Below, piece after piece: positions 34,499 to 43,833 of a DNA stretch of 64,000 nt (position 1 is the first letter of the stretch; every line of letters begins with the position of its first letter). This DNA comes from Flavobacteriales bacterium (lineage in GTDB: Bacteria; Bacteroidota; Bacteroidia; Flavobacteriales_F; PHOS-HE28): positions 1 to 64,000 of the forward strand of contig JADJCX010000029.1 in NCBI GenBank assembly GCA_016703005.1, given 5' to 3'. The notes below the pieces were generated by a model that made no database searches, was not told the origin of the DNA, and saw only the letters and a list, made by a program, of their open reading frames with translations. A program made the translations under genes and the position numbers.

Positions 34499-36565
34499 GT
34501 GAACACCCCTTGGTCGATAGCCCTCGGACTTTTCCTGACTTTCTCCGTTGCAATAAAGGGGCAGGGCGTGGTGATCAACGAGCTGCGCAGTTCGGGGGAA
34601 GGCCCCGATGTGGTGGAACTGCTCAATACCGGGGATCGTCCGATAGAACTCTCCGGGATCCGCTTCAACCTGAAGGAACGAACGGCCCAATTGGCGAAGC
34701 AGACCACCCTGGCCAGGAGCGCACGTTGCGTGATCGCTTTTGGCAACAACTTGCCCGACAGTGTGCTTCACATACCCTTCGGGCTTCCGAAGGATGGCGG
34801 CACGCTCTTGCTGGTTTCCCTTGATGGCCTGAAGATCCTCGACGCGTGCACTTGGCCGAGCATGCCGAGCAACGTTTCGATAGGCCGTCAGCCGGATGGT
34901 GGTAAGGGCTGGAGCCTTTTCGCGGAGCCGAGCTTCGGTGTGGCAAATGCTGACACCCCTACCCTGCGCCGGATCGCCGCGATGCCTTGGGCTGAAGGAT
35001 CCACTGGGCTGGAAACGCCTCAGGAACGGATCATCCTGCGCGCCGAACAAGGGGACCATATCCGCTACACAAATGATGGTACGGAACCGACGGCTGAACA
35101 TGGGACCGATTACTCGGCCCCCATCACGATCAACCGCAACACGGTGATCAAGGCCCGTGCTTTCGGCGAGGGTGCATTGCCGAGCAACACCTTCACCGGA
35201 ACATTCCTGACGCATGGACCGAACGGAACGACGGTAGCAGTGAACATGTTACCGGATGACCCGTGGGACGGCAGATCCACATTGGCCACGGTCGAACTGT
35301 GCGGCTTCGGGAACGCCGGTGCGCGCACGGTGCAACTGCGCGAAAGCGGAAGCGGGTCGCGCAGCTACCCGAAACGCAATTTGAAAGTGGACGCGCACGG
35401 CAAGGGCACTCTTCCATGGCCCGACGGCACCATGGGCGAAGAAGCCATTCTGCGTGCCGATGCGACACCGCACGCCTTCCTGCACAACTTGTTCATGGAA
35501 GTGGTTGCGCGCCAAAGCGGAGGCCATGTGGATGTGCAGGTCTCTCTGCCAATGGAGTTGTACCTCAACGGAAACTACCACGGCCTTTACCGCTGGATGC
35601 CCCCGAAGGACGAGGAGTGGCTCTGTGCAACGCATGGATACGAAGCGCTAGATATCCTCCACGGACCCTCGCTGCGGAAGATCGAAGGCGATCGCTCCCA
35701 CTTCCACGCTGCGTACGAAGCCTTGCTTTCCGGTGAACCGTTGGATACGCTCGCAGCGTCCATCGACATGGGCAGTTTGATCGATCTGGCCTGCTTCGAC
35801 CTGTGGAGCGGCAGGGCCGATCACGACCTGAACGTGCGCTGCTGGCGACCGAAAGAAGCCGGCGGAAAATGGCGCTGGGTGCTGTACGACATGGACCTTT
35901 GGGCACCGGTGGATGACAACAGCCTTGCACGCATGTGCGGAGAGGCCGTGCCCGTGGCGCCCTACTTGCCACAACTATTGCATAGGGATGGTACCAGGGA
36001 CGCATTGCTGGCGCGCATGACCGCATTGGTGGCAACAATCCTGGAACCAGCGAACGGCCGTGCGATAGTAGACAGCTTGTACACGGCACATGCAGAGGCT
36101 TTGGCCCGTGATCATGACCGATGGAGTGCGGAAATGCAGATCCCGGAGCCTTCGCTGATGAGGAGTGATCTGTTGGATTTCACCACACATCGTTCGGCGC
36201 ATGTTCTCCACCAGCTATCGGTGCGGACGGGCCTGAAGCTGCGCACGATGGAGATCACCGCAACACCTGGCGCTGGAGGAACGGTTGAAGTGGAGGACCT
36301 CCGATCGCCCCCCCTTCCCCTGCGCTTCGGTGCCTTTGCGGGTGTGCCGCTCCGGATCCGCGCCGTGCCCGCGGTGGGCTACTCATTCGTTGGCTGGAAA
36401 CAACACGAAGGCGGCGAGGTGATCACCATCGACCCACGGAAGTCGCACAAGCTGACCGCGGTGTTCAAGCGCACGGCCAGTGATGATGGCCCTTCCTCCG
36501 ATGAGTCAGGCCAACACGGCTTGCAGCAAGCCGGAGAAAATGGCTTGGCCATCGGTGTTCCCTAG
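34499..36565 (+). CDS. CotH kinase family protein with lamin-tail and chitobiase-like domains
   Basis: 688 residues, exported (signal peptide about 1-21, cut near IKGQG). Order: lamin-tail domain (VVINELRSSGEGPDVVELLNTG), a chitobiase C-terminal-like Ig unit (IRYTNDGTEPTAEHGTDYSAP), the CotH kinase-like domain from about residue 245 (SRSYPKRNLKVDAHG; HNLFMEVVARQSGGH; ELYLNGNYHGLYRWMPPKDE; WRWVLYDMDLWAP), and a C-terminal repeat (AVPAVGYSFVGWK). CotH proteins are atypical secreted kinases in spore coats; the bacterial surface role is unclear. Translation starts at GTG. The 3' end overlaps purQ by 60 nt, tail to tail. Confidence 0.85.
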   Translation: MNTPWSIALGLFLTFSVAIKGQGVVINELRSSGEGPDVVELLNTGDRPIELSGIRFNLKERTAQLAKQTTLARSARCVIAFGNNLPDSVLHIPFGLPKDGGTLLLVSLDGLKILDACTWPSMPSNVSIGRQPDGGKGWSLFAEPSFGVANADTPTLRRIAAMPWAEGSTGLETPQERIILRAEQGDHIRYTNDGTEPTAEHGTDYSAPITINRNTVIKARAFGEGALPSNTFTGTFLTHGPNGTTVAVNMLPDDPWDGRSTLATVELCGFGNAGARTVQLRESGSGSRSYPKRNLKVDAHGKGTLPWPDGTMGEEAILRADATPHAFLHNLFMEVVARQSGGHVDVQVSLPMELYLNGNYHGLYRWMPPKDEEWLCATHGYEALDILHGPSLRKIEGDRSHFHAAYEALLSGEPLDTLAASIDMGSLIDLACFDLWSGRADHDLNVRCWRPKEAGGKWRWVLYDMDLWAPVDDNSLARMCGEAVPVAPYLPQLLHRDGTRDALLARMTALVATILEPANGRAIVDSLYTAHAEALARDHDRWSAEMQIPEPSLMRSDLLDFTTHRSAHVLHQLSVRTGLKLRTMEITATPGAGGTVEVEDLRSPPLPLRFGAFAGVPLRIRAVPAVGYSFVGWKQHEGGEVITIDPRKSHKLTAVFKRTASDDGPSSDESGQHGLQQAGENGLAIGVP

Positions 36566-37195
36566 TCGCGGATCGGCGGCGCGCTCGGGGTGCGGCATCA
36601 TACCGAAAACGTTTCGGCCGGCATTGCATACCCCTGCGATATTCTCCGCACTGCCGTTCGGGTTCGCATCCGGTGTGATGTTGCCCACCGCATTGCAGTA
36701 TCGGAAGAGCACTTGTTGTTCGTCGTTCAACTGCTTCAGCGTATCGGCACTGGCATGGAAGCGGCCTTCACCGTGCGCAATGGGAATACGGATCGCGCTG
36801 CCCTTCAATGCACTGGTCAAGGCGCTGTCTTTCGTCTGCGGCTTGATGAACACGTTCTTGCACACGAACTTCTGGCCACTGTTGTGGAGCAGCGCGCCGG
36901 GGACGAGGCCCGCTTCGCACAGCACTTGGAAACCATTGCACACGCCGAAGACGAGGCCACCGGCTTTCGCATGCGCCGCTACTTCCTGCATGATGGGTGA
37001 AAAGCGGGCGATGGCACCGCTACGCAGGTAATCGCCGTAGCTGAAGCCGCCTGGAAGCACTACGAGGTCGCAGCCACGCAGGTCGTGATCCTTGTGCCAC
37101 AGTCGCTCCACTGGTTTGCCCGAGAGCGTTTCAAGCACATGCACCATGTCCTCATCGCAATTCGACCCCGGGAACGTGACCACTCCACACTTCAT
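36506..37195 (-). CDS. purQ: phosphoribosylformylglycinamidine synthase, glutaminase subunit
   Basis: The glutaminase that feeds ammonia to PurL in purine synthesis. The class I amidotransferase triad is visible: Cys in FGVCNGFQVL (about residue 86), and His and Glu in MMPHPERA (about 203-208). The N-terminus is the usual KCGVVTFPGSNCDED. 229 residues is full length. It has its own promoter about 40 nt upstream. purD, another purine gene, is 2.3 kb away on the same strand, but purL is not in the window. Confidence 0.95.
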   Translation of the reverse strand: MKCGVVTFPGSNCDEDMVHVLETLSGKPVERLWHKDHDLRGCDLVVLPGGFSYGDYLRSGAIARFSPIMQEVAAHAKAGGLVFGVCNGFQVLCEAGLVPGALLHNSGQKFVCKNVFIKPQTKDSALTSALKGSAIRIPIAHGEGRFHASADTLKQLNDEQQVLFRYCNAVGNITPDANPNGSAENIAGVCNAGRNVFGMMPHPERAADPRLGNTDGQAIFSGLLQAVLA

Positions 37196-37234
37196 GGCTT
37201 ACCTGCCACGGCCTGAATGCAGCGGCGAGGCCGC

Positions 37235-37242
37235 GAAAGTAG
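37235..37242 (-). promoter_or_regulatory. -7 promoter element of purQ
   Basis: TACTTTCG on the minus strand, 39 nt before the start codon. Confidence 0.45.
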
Positions 37243-37267
37243 AATGGCAGGCGGTGCAGCGCTCAAC

Positions 37268-38248
37268 TCAACCCCATTGCACAGCGCATCCAATGGCCAA
37301 CAACGCAAACAGCGCCACCTCGGCGAGCCACCCGCGCTTGGTAACGAGGAACGGGTACGTAATGACCACCGCGAGCGGAAGGGCGATCAACACCACCGGG
37401 AATTTCCCATGGACGATCACTTCCAGCGCGATGACAGCCAGCAACGCCCAGCACAACGCTAGAAAAGCCAGCCGGCTATTCCGTTCGCGCATGATGGTTT
37501 TCTGGTAACTGCGCACGTACCCCAGCACCCCGAAAGCCAACATCGGCACAAGCCCCACGAACGCCAGTATCATGGGCTTTCCAACGGGAAAGGACGGGTG
37601 CGCGGCATTGAGGATCGCGGCAATGGGCTGCATCGGCGGCTGACCGGCAAGCCTAAGGATCCCCCAGCAGAAATAGAAGGTGAGCATGGCGCCAGCCAAT
37701 GGCATGGCATAATCCCGCCAATCGAACGGCCGCATCACGCTCACAGCCGCCCAAAGGGCAACGACCATGAAGGCGTACGGCATATAGAACAACGCCGCGA
37801 TCCCGATCAACATACCGGCACCGAACAAAGCGCCGAACACATCGTTCCGGCCTTGGATGGCCCAAGCCCGGCGCAGGGCGAAAAGCAATGGCAGTGCACC
37901 ACACAGCGCAGGTGAGAGCAAGGGGCCTTTAACCAGTCCCATGATCAGCAGTATCAGGATAGCGGGCATCCGGTTCCGTCGGTCGAACAGTTCCGCGTTG
38001 TTCGCGGTGCTGGCCAGCAGCGGCGCCAACCACGCTACCGCCAAAAGTCCCAGCACGCCATGCAGCCACGGCCATGGAGCGGATCGACCTACCACGGCCA
38101 TATACAACGGCATACCCCCCTGATCCGCGATGGACAGCGGAACCGCTGGCTGTTGCCACCACAGCAGCGCTATGACCGGGACCAGTAAGACCAGCACCAA
38201 GGGCTGGTCGGTACGAAAGGGTGCGGCTAAGAAGCGAATACCGGCCAT
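37268..38248 (-). CDS. DUF6427-like multi-pass membrane protein
   Basis: 326 residues with about nine hydrophobic helices and few polar loops; a conserved-looking ELFDRRNRMPAILILLIM segment lies near residue 88. The layout, length and position next to a small DUF6341-like gene and purD match DUF6427 of Flavobacteriia, an uncharacterised inner-membrane family. The name rests on my recollection of family and context, not on a search. Confidence 0.7.
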   Translation of the reverse strand: MAGIRFLAAPFRTDQPLVLVLLVPVIALLWWQQPAVPLSIADQGGMPLYMAVVGRSAPWPWLHGVLGLLAVAWLAPLLASTANNAELFDRRNRMPAILILLIMGLVKGPLLSPALCGALPLLFALRRAWAIQGRNDVFGALFGAGMLIGIAALFYMPYAFMVVALWAAVSVMRPFDWRDYAMPLAGAMLTFYFCWGILRLAGQPPMQPIAAILNAAHPSFPVGKPMILAFVGLVPMLAFGVLGYVRSYQKTIMRERNSRLAFLALCWALLAVIALEVIVHGKFPVVLIALPLAVVITYPFLVTKRGWLAEVALFALLAIGCAVQWG

Positions 38249-38268
38249 GGTCGGGATTAGTGCGCGGC

Positions 38269-38276
38269 TATATTTG
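38269..38276 (+). promoter_or_regulatory. -7 promoter element of the small membrane-protein gene
   Basis: TATATTTG, a perfect consensus match, 22 nt before the ATG at 38299. Confidence 0.5.
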
Positions 38277-38298
38277 CGCGCATTCAGAAAACGGCACC

Positions 38299-38478
38299 AT
38301 GACAGACTTCTGGTTCGGCTTCGGCCACGGCATGCAATGGCTACTCGATGGATTGGTCGCTTTGGGTTGGTTGCCTGTGACGGTCTTCACGATCGTGATG
38401 GCCATCGGTGCGATCTACTGGATGATGCTCCAAGGCCGGTACAACCGCCGGGCAAAAGAGAAAGGCGAGCACATCTGA
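38299..38478 (+). CDS. small membrane protein (59 aa), DUF6341-like
   Basis: MTDFWFGFGHGMQW, then one hydrophobic helix (about residues 25-46, VTVFTIVMAIGAIYWMM) and a basic tail. In Flavobacteriia a similar short protein lies between DUF6427 and purD genes, as here. It has a strong promoter of its own. Function is unknown. It converges on purD, with 6 nt between the stop codons. Confidence 0.7.
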   Translation: MTDFWFGFGHGMQWLLDGLVALGWLPVTVFTIVMAIGAIYWMMLQGRYNRRAKEKGEHI

Positions 38479-38484
38479 TCGGTC

Positions 38485-39798
38485 TCAGGCTTGTTGGGCA
38501 GCCGGTGCTTTCACCGTTGGCTTGCGTACCAGATCGTGCCCGATATCGCTGCGGCACATTTTCCCTTCGTAGTTGATCACGTTGGTGGCCAAGTAGGCTT
38601 TTGTGATCGCGTGTTCCACATCCTTGCCGAAAGCCGTTACCGAAAGCACTCGTCCGCCAGCGGTCACCAATCGTTCGCCCTTCATAGCGGTGCCGGCCTG
38701 AAAGACATAGGCATCCTTCACCAGATCGATCCCGGTGATCGGCTTGCCTGAGACATGGTCTCCCGGATAGCCATCGTTCGCCAACACCACGCTTACGGCG
38801 GTGCGGTCGTCAACATCCACGTGCCGTTCACTGAGCGTACCAGAAGCAATTCCCTCGAACAGGTCCAGCAGATCGCTGCGCAACCGGGGCAACACCACTT
38901 GTGTTTCAGGATCGCCCAAGCGCACGTTGTACTCGATCACATACGGCTCGCCGTTCACGTTCATCAGGCCCATGAAGATGAACCCTTGGTATGGAATGCC
39001 ATCTTCCCGCAAGCCGCGCACGGTGGGAGCAGCCACGCGATCGTGCACCTTCTGCATGAAATCCTTGTCGGCCATGGGAACCGGGCTCACCGCACCCATG
39101 CCGCCCGTGTTGGGCCCCGTATCACCATTCCCTACGCGCTTGTAGTCCCGCGCTGCGGGAAGCATTTTGAAAGCGTCGCCATCGGTAATGAGAAAGGCAC
39201 TGACCTCAGTACCCTTGAGGAACTGCTCGATGACCACCTTTTCACCTGCGGCACCGAAGCTCTTGCCACTGAGCATGCCTTTCAGGGCTCGTTCAGCTTC
39301 CTTGATATCGCTGGTGATCACAACACCCTTACCTGAAGCAAGCCCATCGGCCTTGATCACATATGGTGCGGCCACTTTCTGGAGATGTTCGACCGCTGCC
39401 GACAGTTCATCCTTCCCGAACGAACGGTGCGCGGCCGTGGGGATATTATGCCGGAACATGAACTCCTTGGCGAATTCCTTGCTGCCCTCCAGCTGAGCGC
39501 CCTGTTGGCGAGGACCGATCACGGTAACACCCTTCAACAGCGGATCGTCGGCTATGCGATCATGGAGTCCTTCAACCAGTGGCTGCTCAGGACCGACCAC
39601 CACCATGGTGATCTTCTTCTCCAGCAGGAAGGCGCGAAGGGCTTTGTGGTTGCTGATATCGACATTGGCCGGACGGCCATGACGGATGCTCCCGGGATTA
39701 CCGGGTGCTACGTAAAGCGCATCGAGCAATGTGCTCTGCGCGATCTTCCACGCCATGGCGTGCTCGCGTCCGCCCGATCCGATCAATAACACGTTCAT
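38485..39798 (-). CDS. purD: phosphoribosylamine-glycine ligase
   Basis: Forms GAR from phosphoribosylamine, glycine and ATP, the second purine step. N-terminus MNVLLIGSGGREHAMAWKI; ATP-grasp features APYVIKADGLASGKGVVI and NTGGMGAVSPVP; C-terminal FGKDVEHA. 437 residues is normal. The ATG at 39798 is chosen since the family starts there. The C-terminal tail (KPTVKAPAAQQA) is slightly longer than usual. Confidence 0.96.
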   Translation of the reverse strand: MNVLLIGSGGREHAMAWKIAQSTLLDALYVAPGNPGSIRHGRPANVDISNHKALRAFLLEKKITMVVVGPEQPLVEGLHDRIADDPLLKGVTVIGPRQQGAQLEGSKEFAKEFMFRHNIPTAAHRSFGKDELSAAVEHLQKVAAPYVIKADGLASGKGVVITSDIKEAERALKGMLSGKSFGAAGEKVVIEQFLKGTEVSAFLITDGDAFKMLPAARDYKRVGNGDTGPNTGGMGAVSPVPMADKDFMQKVHDRVAAPTVRGLREDGIPYQGFIFMGLMNVNGEPYVIEYNVRLGDPETQVVLPRLRSDLLDLFEGIASGTLSERHVDVDDRTAVSVVLANDGYPGDHVSGKPITGIDLVKDAYVFQAGTAMKGERLVTAGGRVLSVTAFGKDVEHAITKAYLATNVINYEGKMCRSDIGHDLVRKPTVKAPAAQQA

Positions 39799-39939
39799 GC
39801 CGTTCCGTTTTTCCTGTCGCGCAAAGGAAGCTGCGCACGTGCGCATAGGTGAAACAACTTATCGACAGCATGTGCAAGACGCCGTATCGCGCCACAAGCA
39901 CGCCACCGGCCGCTTGTCCGCTCGAGACCTACGCCATCC

Positions 39940-40572
39940 TTAATGCGTGTGCTCCACGCGCTTGATGCTGCAGCCCTTGTTGCGCGTCGTGGCGGGATCG
40001 ATCGGCCTGCCAGCGACCATGTTCTTGATCGCATCGTCCAGGTAGTGCGCGGTGACTGCGGCAGCACTGCCCACATTGTCATCGATCGCACCCACGTACG
40101 ACAACTTCATGCTCTTATCAAAGAGGTACACATGCGGCGTGGTGCGCGCGCCGAACGCATCGGCAACAACATGGTTTTTGTCCAACAGGTAATGACCGTT
40201 GTACCCTTTGGCTTTGTAATGCGCCTGCATCTCCACGAAGCTGTCGTCTCCATCGCGTTTTGCTTCGTTACTGTTGACCAGCACGAAGCCGATGTTGTTC
40301 TGCTGACACAGTTGACCGAGAGCAGGGTAGCGTCCCTCCCACCCTTCGCTGCCATCACTGCCCACTACGAAGGGGCATGAGTTGCAACTGAACACGACCA
40401 GCAAACCATTGGACCGGACGGCCTGCTTCAAGGTCACCTCTTTGTTGGTGACATCCATCATGGCCACCTCTGGTTTCGGGAGGGCATCGCCAATGGCGAG
40501 CGTTGGCAATTCGTGCGGTGTGGCGGCAAGCATGATAAAACCGGCAGTGGCGATGAGTGATTTGGTGATCAT
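39940..40572 (-). CDS. exported thioredoxin-like / redoxin family protein
   Basis: 210 residues; N-terminal signal peptide (LIATAGFIMLAATPHE), then a thioredoxin fold with active site SCNSCPFV (CxxC) near residue 66, HVVADAFGARTTPHVYLFD with the cis-Pro loop, and a C-terminal GCSIKRV. Similar AhpC/TSA-type proteins act as periplasmic thiol oxidoreductases; the partner is unknown. A -7 element lies 36 nt upstream. The GCSIKRV ending with CSIKR is typical of this subgroup. Confidence 0.88.
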   Translation of the reverse strand: MITKSLIATAGFIMLAATPHELPTLAIGDALPKPEVAMMDVTNKEVTLKQAVRSNGLLVVFSCNSCPFVVGSDGSEGWEGRYPALGQLCQQNNIGFVLVNSNEAKRDGDDSFVEMQAHYKAKGYNGHYLLDKNHVVADAFGARTTPHVYLFDKSMKLSYVGAIDDNVGSAAAVTAHYLDDAIKNMVAGRPIDPATTRNKGCSIKRVEHTH

Positions 40573-40608
40573 GGCGATGTTCTGTTCGTGTTGGCTGAAA
40601 AAGGAGCT

Positions 40609-40616
40609 CGAAAGTA
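40609..40616 (-). promoter_or_regulatory. -7 promoter element of the thioredoxin-like gene
   Basis: TACTTTCG on the minus strand, 36 nt before the start codon. Confidence 0.45.
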
Positions 40617-40688
40617 CCCTCGATGCCGTGAACCGCAAGTTCGCCCCAAAGCCAAAAACCGTGAATACTTGTGGATGTGCCGGGTGGT

Positions 40689-41642
40689 TCAGAATACCTC
40701 CTGCACAATAGCGCGCACCGCCTCGCTGCGCCCCATGGTATAGAAGTGCAAGCATGGCACTCCTGCGGCCTTCAGCTCCTTGGCTTGCTGAATACCGAAT
40801 TCGATGCCCATCTGTTTCACTTCATCATCGTTCTTGCAGCGTTCCAGCGCGTTGGTGTAATCCACTGGTAGGTCGATGTGGAACGTCTTCGGCAGGAACT
40901 TGGTCTGCTTGCGGTTGGTGATCGGCTTCAGCCCCGGAATGATGGGCACTGTGATGCCGTTCGCGCGGCACTCATCCACGAAGGCGAAGTACTTGCTATT
41001 GTCGAAGAACATCTGGGTGACCAGGTATTCCGCACCGGCTTCCACCTTCTTCTTCAAGTAGGCCATGTCGGTGCTCATGTTCAACGCTTCGGGGTGCTTT
41101 TCCGGATAGCAGGCGGCACCGATGCACAGGTCCGTTGGAGCGGCCTCCTGCTCTTCCTCGTACATGTACTTACCTCTGTTGAGGCTGCTGATCTGGTCGA
41201 TGAGCTCGACCGCATGCGCATGTCCGTCGCGCTCGGGAATGAAGTGCGGCTCGTTCTTCACCGCATCGCCGCGTAACGCCAACACGTTATCGATACCCAG
41301 GAAGTTGAGCTCGATCAACGCATCCTCGGTGTCCTCCTTGCTGAAGCCACCGCAGATCAGGTGCGGCACACTGTCCACATTGTACTTGGCTTTGATCATG
41401 GCACAGATGCCAACGGTACCCGGACGTTTGCGCAACCGGATCTTCTGCAATAGTCCATGGCCACGCTCCTTGTAGATCACCTCCTCACGATGGTAGGTAA
41501 CGTTTATGAAACTCGGTTTGAACTCCAGAAGCGGATCAATGCCTTCGTAAATGCTACGGATGTCGCGGCCCTTGAGCGGCGGAAGAATCTCGAACGAGAG
41601 CAGCGTGCCGTTGGCCTTGCGCAGGTGGTCGATGACTTTCAT
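40689..41642 (-). CDS. metF: 5,10-methylenetetrahydrofolate reductase
   Basis: A flavoenzyme that reduces methylene-THF to methyl-THF for methionine synthesis. Recognisable blocks: LLSFEILPPLKGRD at the N-terminus, PSFINVTYHRE, NVLALRGDAVKNEP, ACYPEKHPEA and EYLVTQMFFDNSKYFAFVD. 317 residues fits. It has a -7 element 8 nt upstream, so the mRNA is probably nearly leaderless. No SAM-II-type riboswitch or other leader fits in that space. Confidence 0.95.
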   Translation of the reverse strand: MKVIDHLRKANGTLLSFEILPPLKGRDIRSIYEGIDPLLEFKPSFINVTYHREEVIYKERGHGLLQKIRLRKRPGTVGICAMIKAKYNVDSVPHLICGGFSKEDTEDALIELNFLGIDNVLALRGDAVKNEPHFIPERDGHAHAVELIDQISSLNRGKYMYEEEQEAAPTDLCIGAACYPEKHPEALNMSTDMAYLKKKVEAGAEYLVTQMFFDNSKYFAFVDECRANGITVPIIPGLKPITNRKQTKFLPKTFHIDLPVDYTNALERCKNDDEVKQMGIEFGIQQAKELKAAGVPCLHFYTMGRSEAVRAIVQEVF

Positions 41643-41650
41643 AGGGGCGG

Positions 41651-41658
41651 CGAAGATA
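41651..41658 (-). promoter_or_regulatory. -7 promoter element of metF
   Basis: TATCTTCG on the minus strand, 8 nt before the start codon. Confidence 0.45.
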
Positions 41659-41696
41659 TCGGGACATGTATCGCGGCCCTTTGCCCGCAGCGCACT

Positions 41697-43805
41697 CTAC
41701 CGCACCAACGTCACATGCCCCACGAATTCACGGCCGTCGGCCATGGTGAGGATATAGAAATACGTTCCCTCGCTCACATCCTTCCCGTTCCACCCATTGC
41801 GGTAGCTCGCGGCTTCATACACCTTGTTGCCCCAGCGGCTGTAAACCTTCAGGTCGGCGTTGCTATAGAACTCCAAGCCGGTGAATTCCAGATAGTCGTT
41901 CAAGCCATCGTTGTTGGGGCTGAACACGTTAGGGGCGATGATATCCACCGGTAGGATGTTGTACAGCAGGGTGTACTGATCGGTGCAGCCATCGGCTGTG
42001 GTCACTGTGAGGATCACTTCGTAGTTGCCCGGTGCAACGAACGTATTGCCGGGGTTCTGACCAGAGCCCGTGTTCCCGTCACCGAAATCCCACGACCAGT
42101 TGATGAGGTTGGCACCGTTACCCAAGCTCGCATCGTCGAATTGCACGGTTGTTCCCGGTGGCGCAGGTGAAGGTGGATCCACCGTGAAGGAAGCCGTAGG
42201 GTCCGGCGCGCTCAGCACGTTCACATTGGCCGAAGTACCGCTGCACCCATTCGCATCGGTGACCGAAACGGAGTACGTGCCAGTGCCAACGGTAATGGTC
42301 GGATCGGCGCTGCCATTGCTCCATGTGTAAGCGCCGAACGGTTGGGTAGTGCTGAGCGTTGTGGGTTCTCCTCCACAGTTGAAGAGCACGCCCGTGATCA
42401 CAGGTTGCGGGGTGGGGTTCTCGGTAACAACGAACGGGTCGCTCGTGAGCGGGCAATTGCCCAATTGTCCGGTAACCGTGTAGGATCCACCACCGACATC
42501 GGTGCTTTGGTTGGTGCCACCATTGCTCCATATGTAACTAGCGAATCCACCGCTTGCGGTCAGCGTGCTGATCTCACCGGAGCAGATCACATCATCGCCC
42601 GTGATCGTCGGAGGCGCACCCGGGCTCGGCACGACTTCCACCACAATGACCACTGTGGTGGTCAGAGCGGGTACGCCATTGTCCGTTCCGGAAAAGGTGA
42701 TGGTGTGGAAACCCACTTCACCTGCGGTGGGATTGAACTGGCTGAGAATGGTGGCCGTGATGCCGGATGTATTGCTCGTCTCGGTATACGTACTAAGAGT
42801 GGGCGCGGTGGAAGTCGCAGTGGTGATCTGCCCTGTTTCCGGTGCGATGAAATCCATTTGGATCTGTGTGAGCTGACCCGCACAGACCACGATAGTGTCG
42901 CACAAATACGAGCTGCTGGCGATCGGCGCGATGTTCTGCGTGGAAGAGGCGGTACTGAAAACGAAGTGCTTGAAGTCAAGCCAATCGACACCATCCACAT
43001 TACCGAACGGACCATCATATGCCGCCCCGGGCTGATCGAACGTTCCGAATTGGATGTAATCAACACCGTTACCGAGGTTGGCCCCAACAACTGCTGGCGA
43101 CCCGCCGAACCCGTTCACGCCTTGGGAAGCATCACCCGTGGTCCAGTCCATTTCCTTGTAACAGAAGCTCACGTTGTTCCCTACGCCGAGGATCGGGTCG
43201 CTCCCATCCGTGATGATCAATTGGATGAACACCTTCTTGTCCGTGTGCTGTGCGTAATACCCGCAATCATCCCAGTTCACATAAAGTGCAGTGGGGGTCA
43301 TCTTGTATTTGACCGTGCCACCGTTCAAGCCCAAGCCATCGTCGCCGCGTGTGTCAATATCCGCCCAGAAGGGAGCCACCATGACGAAGCCGGCTGTCGG
43401 GAAAGGGTCTGCGGTGAAGGTGCCGTACGGCGCGTCGAATGAGATGTTGCCGTTGTTGTTGATGTACAGGTTGCTGTAATTGGTTCCGTACAAGTTGAAC
43501 TGGAAGGGAATGGTGATGAGGCCGCTCGAAAAATCGTCGTTCGGGGCCATGGCCACCGTGTAGCTGGCATCGGGCTGGATCCAGCAATCGCACGCGAAAT
43601 TGCCTCCGCCTTTCGGCGCACCCGAGGGCTGCACCGGTGGGATAACACGGAGTCCTGGGGCGACCGGTCGAACATCGCCAGTAGGCAGGGTGCCAGCAGC
43701 CTTGCGCATATCGTACTCACCGACAGGCAACTCGATTGTTTGCGCGATCAACGAAACCGGCACGAATGCCGCAGCCCCTAGCAGGACTCTGAAAGATGAT
43801 ATCAT
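41697..43805 (-). CDS. T9SS type B secreted protein: NIDO domain, Ig/PKD repeats (paralog 1)
   Basis: 702 residues. Signal peptide cut near SLIAQ. A conserved CDCWIQPDASYTVAMAPNDD motif is followed by a nidogen-like domain (NLYINNNGNISFDAPYGTF, MVAPFWADIDTR, VNWDDCGYY). Then Ig-like repeats, a PKD domain (WSWDFGDGNTGSGQNPGN) and a gliding-motility C-terminal domain (NVFSPNNDGLNDYLEF...YSRWGNKVYEA...YFYILTMADGRE). It is presumably displayed on or released from the cell surface. The N-terminal 270 residues are clearly homologous to the next gene upstream, indicating tandem duplication. Confidence 0.88.
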   Translation of the reverse strand: MISSFRVLLGAAAFVPVSLIAQTIELPVGEYDMRKAAGTLPTGDVRPVAPGLRVIPPVQPSGAPKGGGNFACDCWIQPDASYTVAMAPNDDFSSGLITIPFQFNLYGTNYSNLYINNNGNISFDAPYGTFTADPFPTAGFVMVAPFWADIDTRGDDGLGLNGGTVKYKMTPTALYVNWDDCGYYAQHTDKKVFIQLIITDGSDPILGVGNNVSFCYKEMDWTTGDASQGVNGFGGSPAVVGANLGNGVDYIQFGTFDQPGAAYDGPFGNVDGVDWLDFKHFVFSTASSTQNIAPIASSSYLCDTIVVCAGQLTQIQMDFIAPETGQITTATSTAPTLSTYTETSNTSGITATILSQFNPTAGEVGFHTITFSGTDNGVPALTTTVVIVVEVVPSPGAPPTITGDDVICSGEISTLTASGGFASYIWSNGGTNQSTDVGGGSYTVTGQLGNCPLTSDPFVVTENPTPQPVITGVLFNCGGEPTTLSTTQPFGAYTWSNGSADPTITVGTGTYSVSVTDANGCSGTSANVNVLSAPDPTASFTVDPPSPAPPGTTVQFDDASLGNGANLINWSWDFGDGNTGSGQNPGNTFVAPGNYEVILTVTTADGCTDQYTLLYNILPVDIIAPNVFSPNNDGLNDYLEFTGLEFYSNADLKVYSRWGNKVYEAASYRNGWNGKDVSEGTYFYILTMADGREFVGHVTLVR

Positions 43806-43833
43806 ATCTGTGTAGTACTACCGATTGAACCGC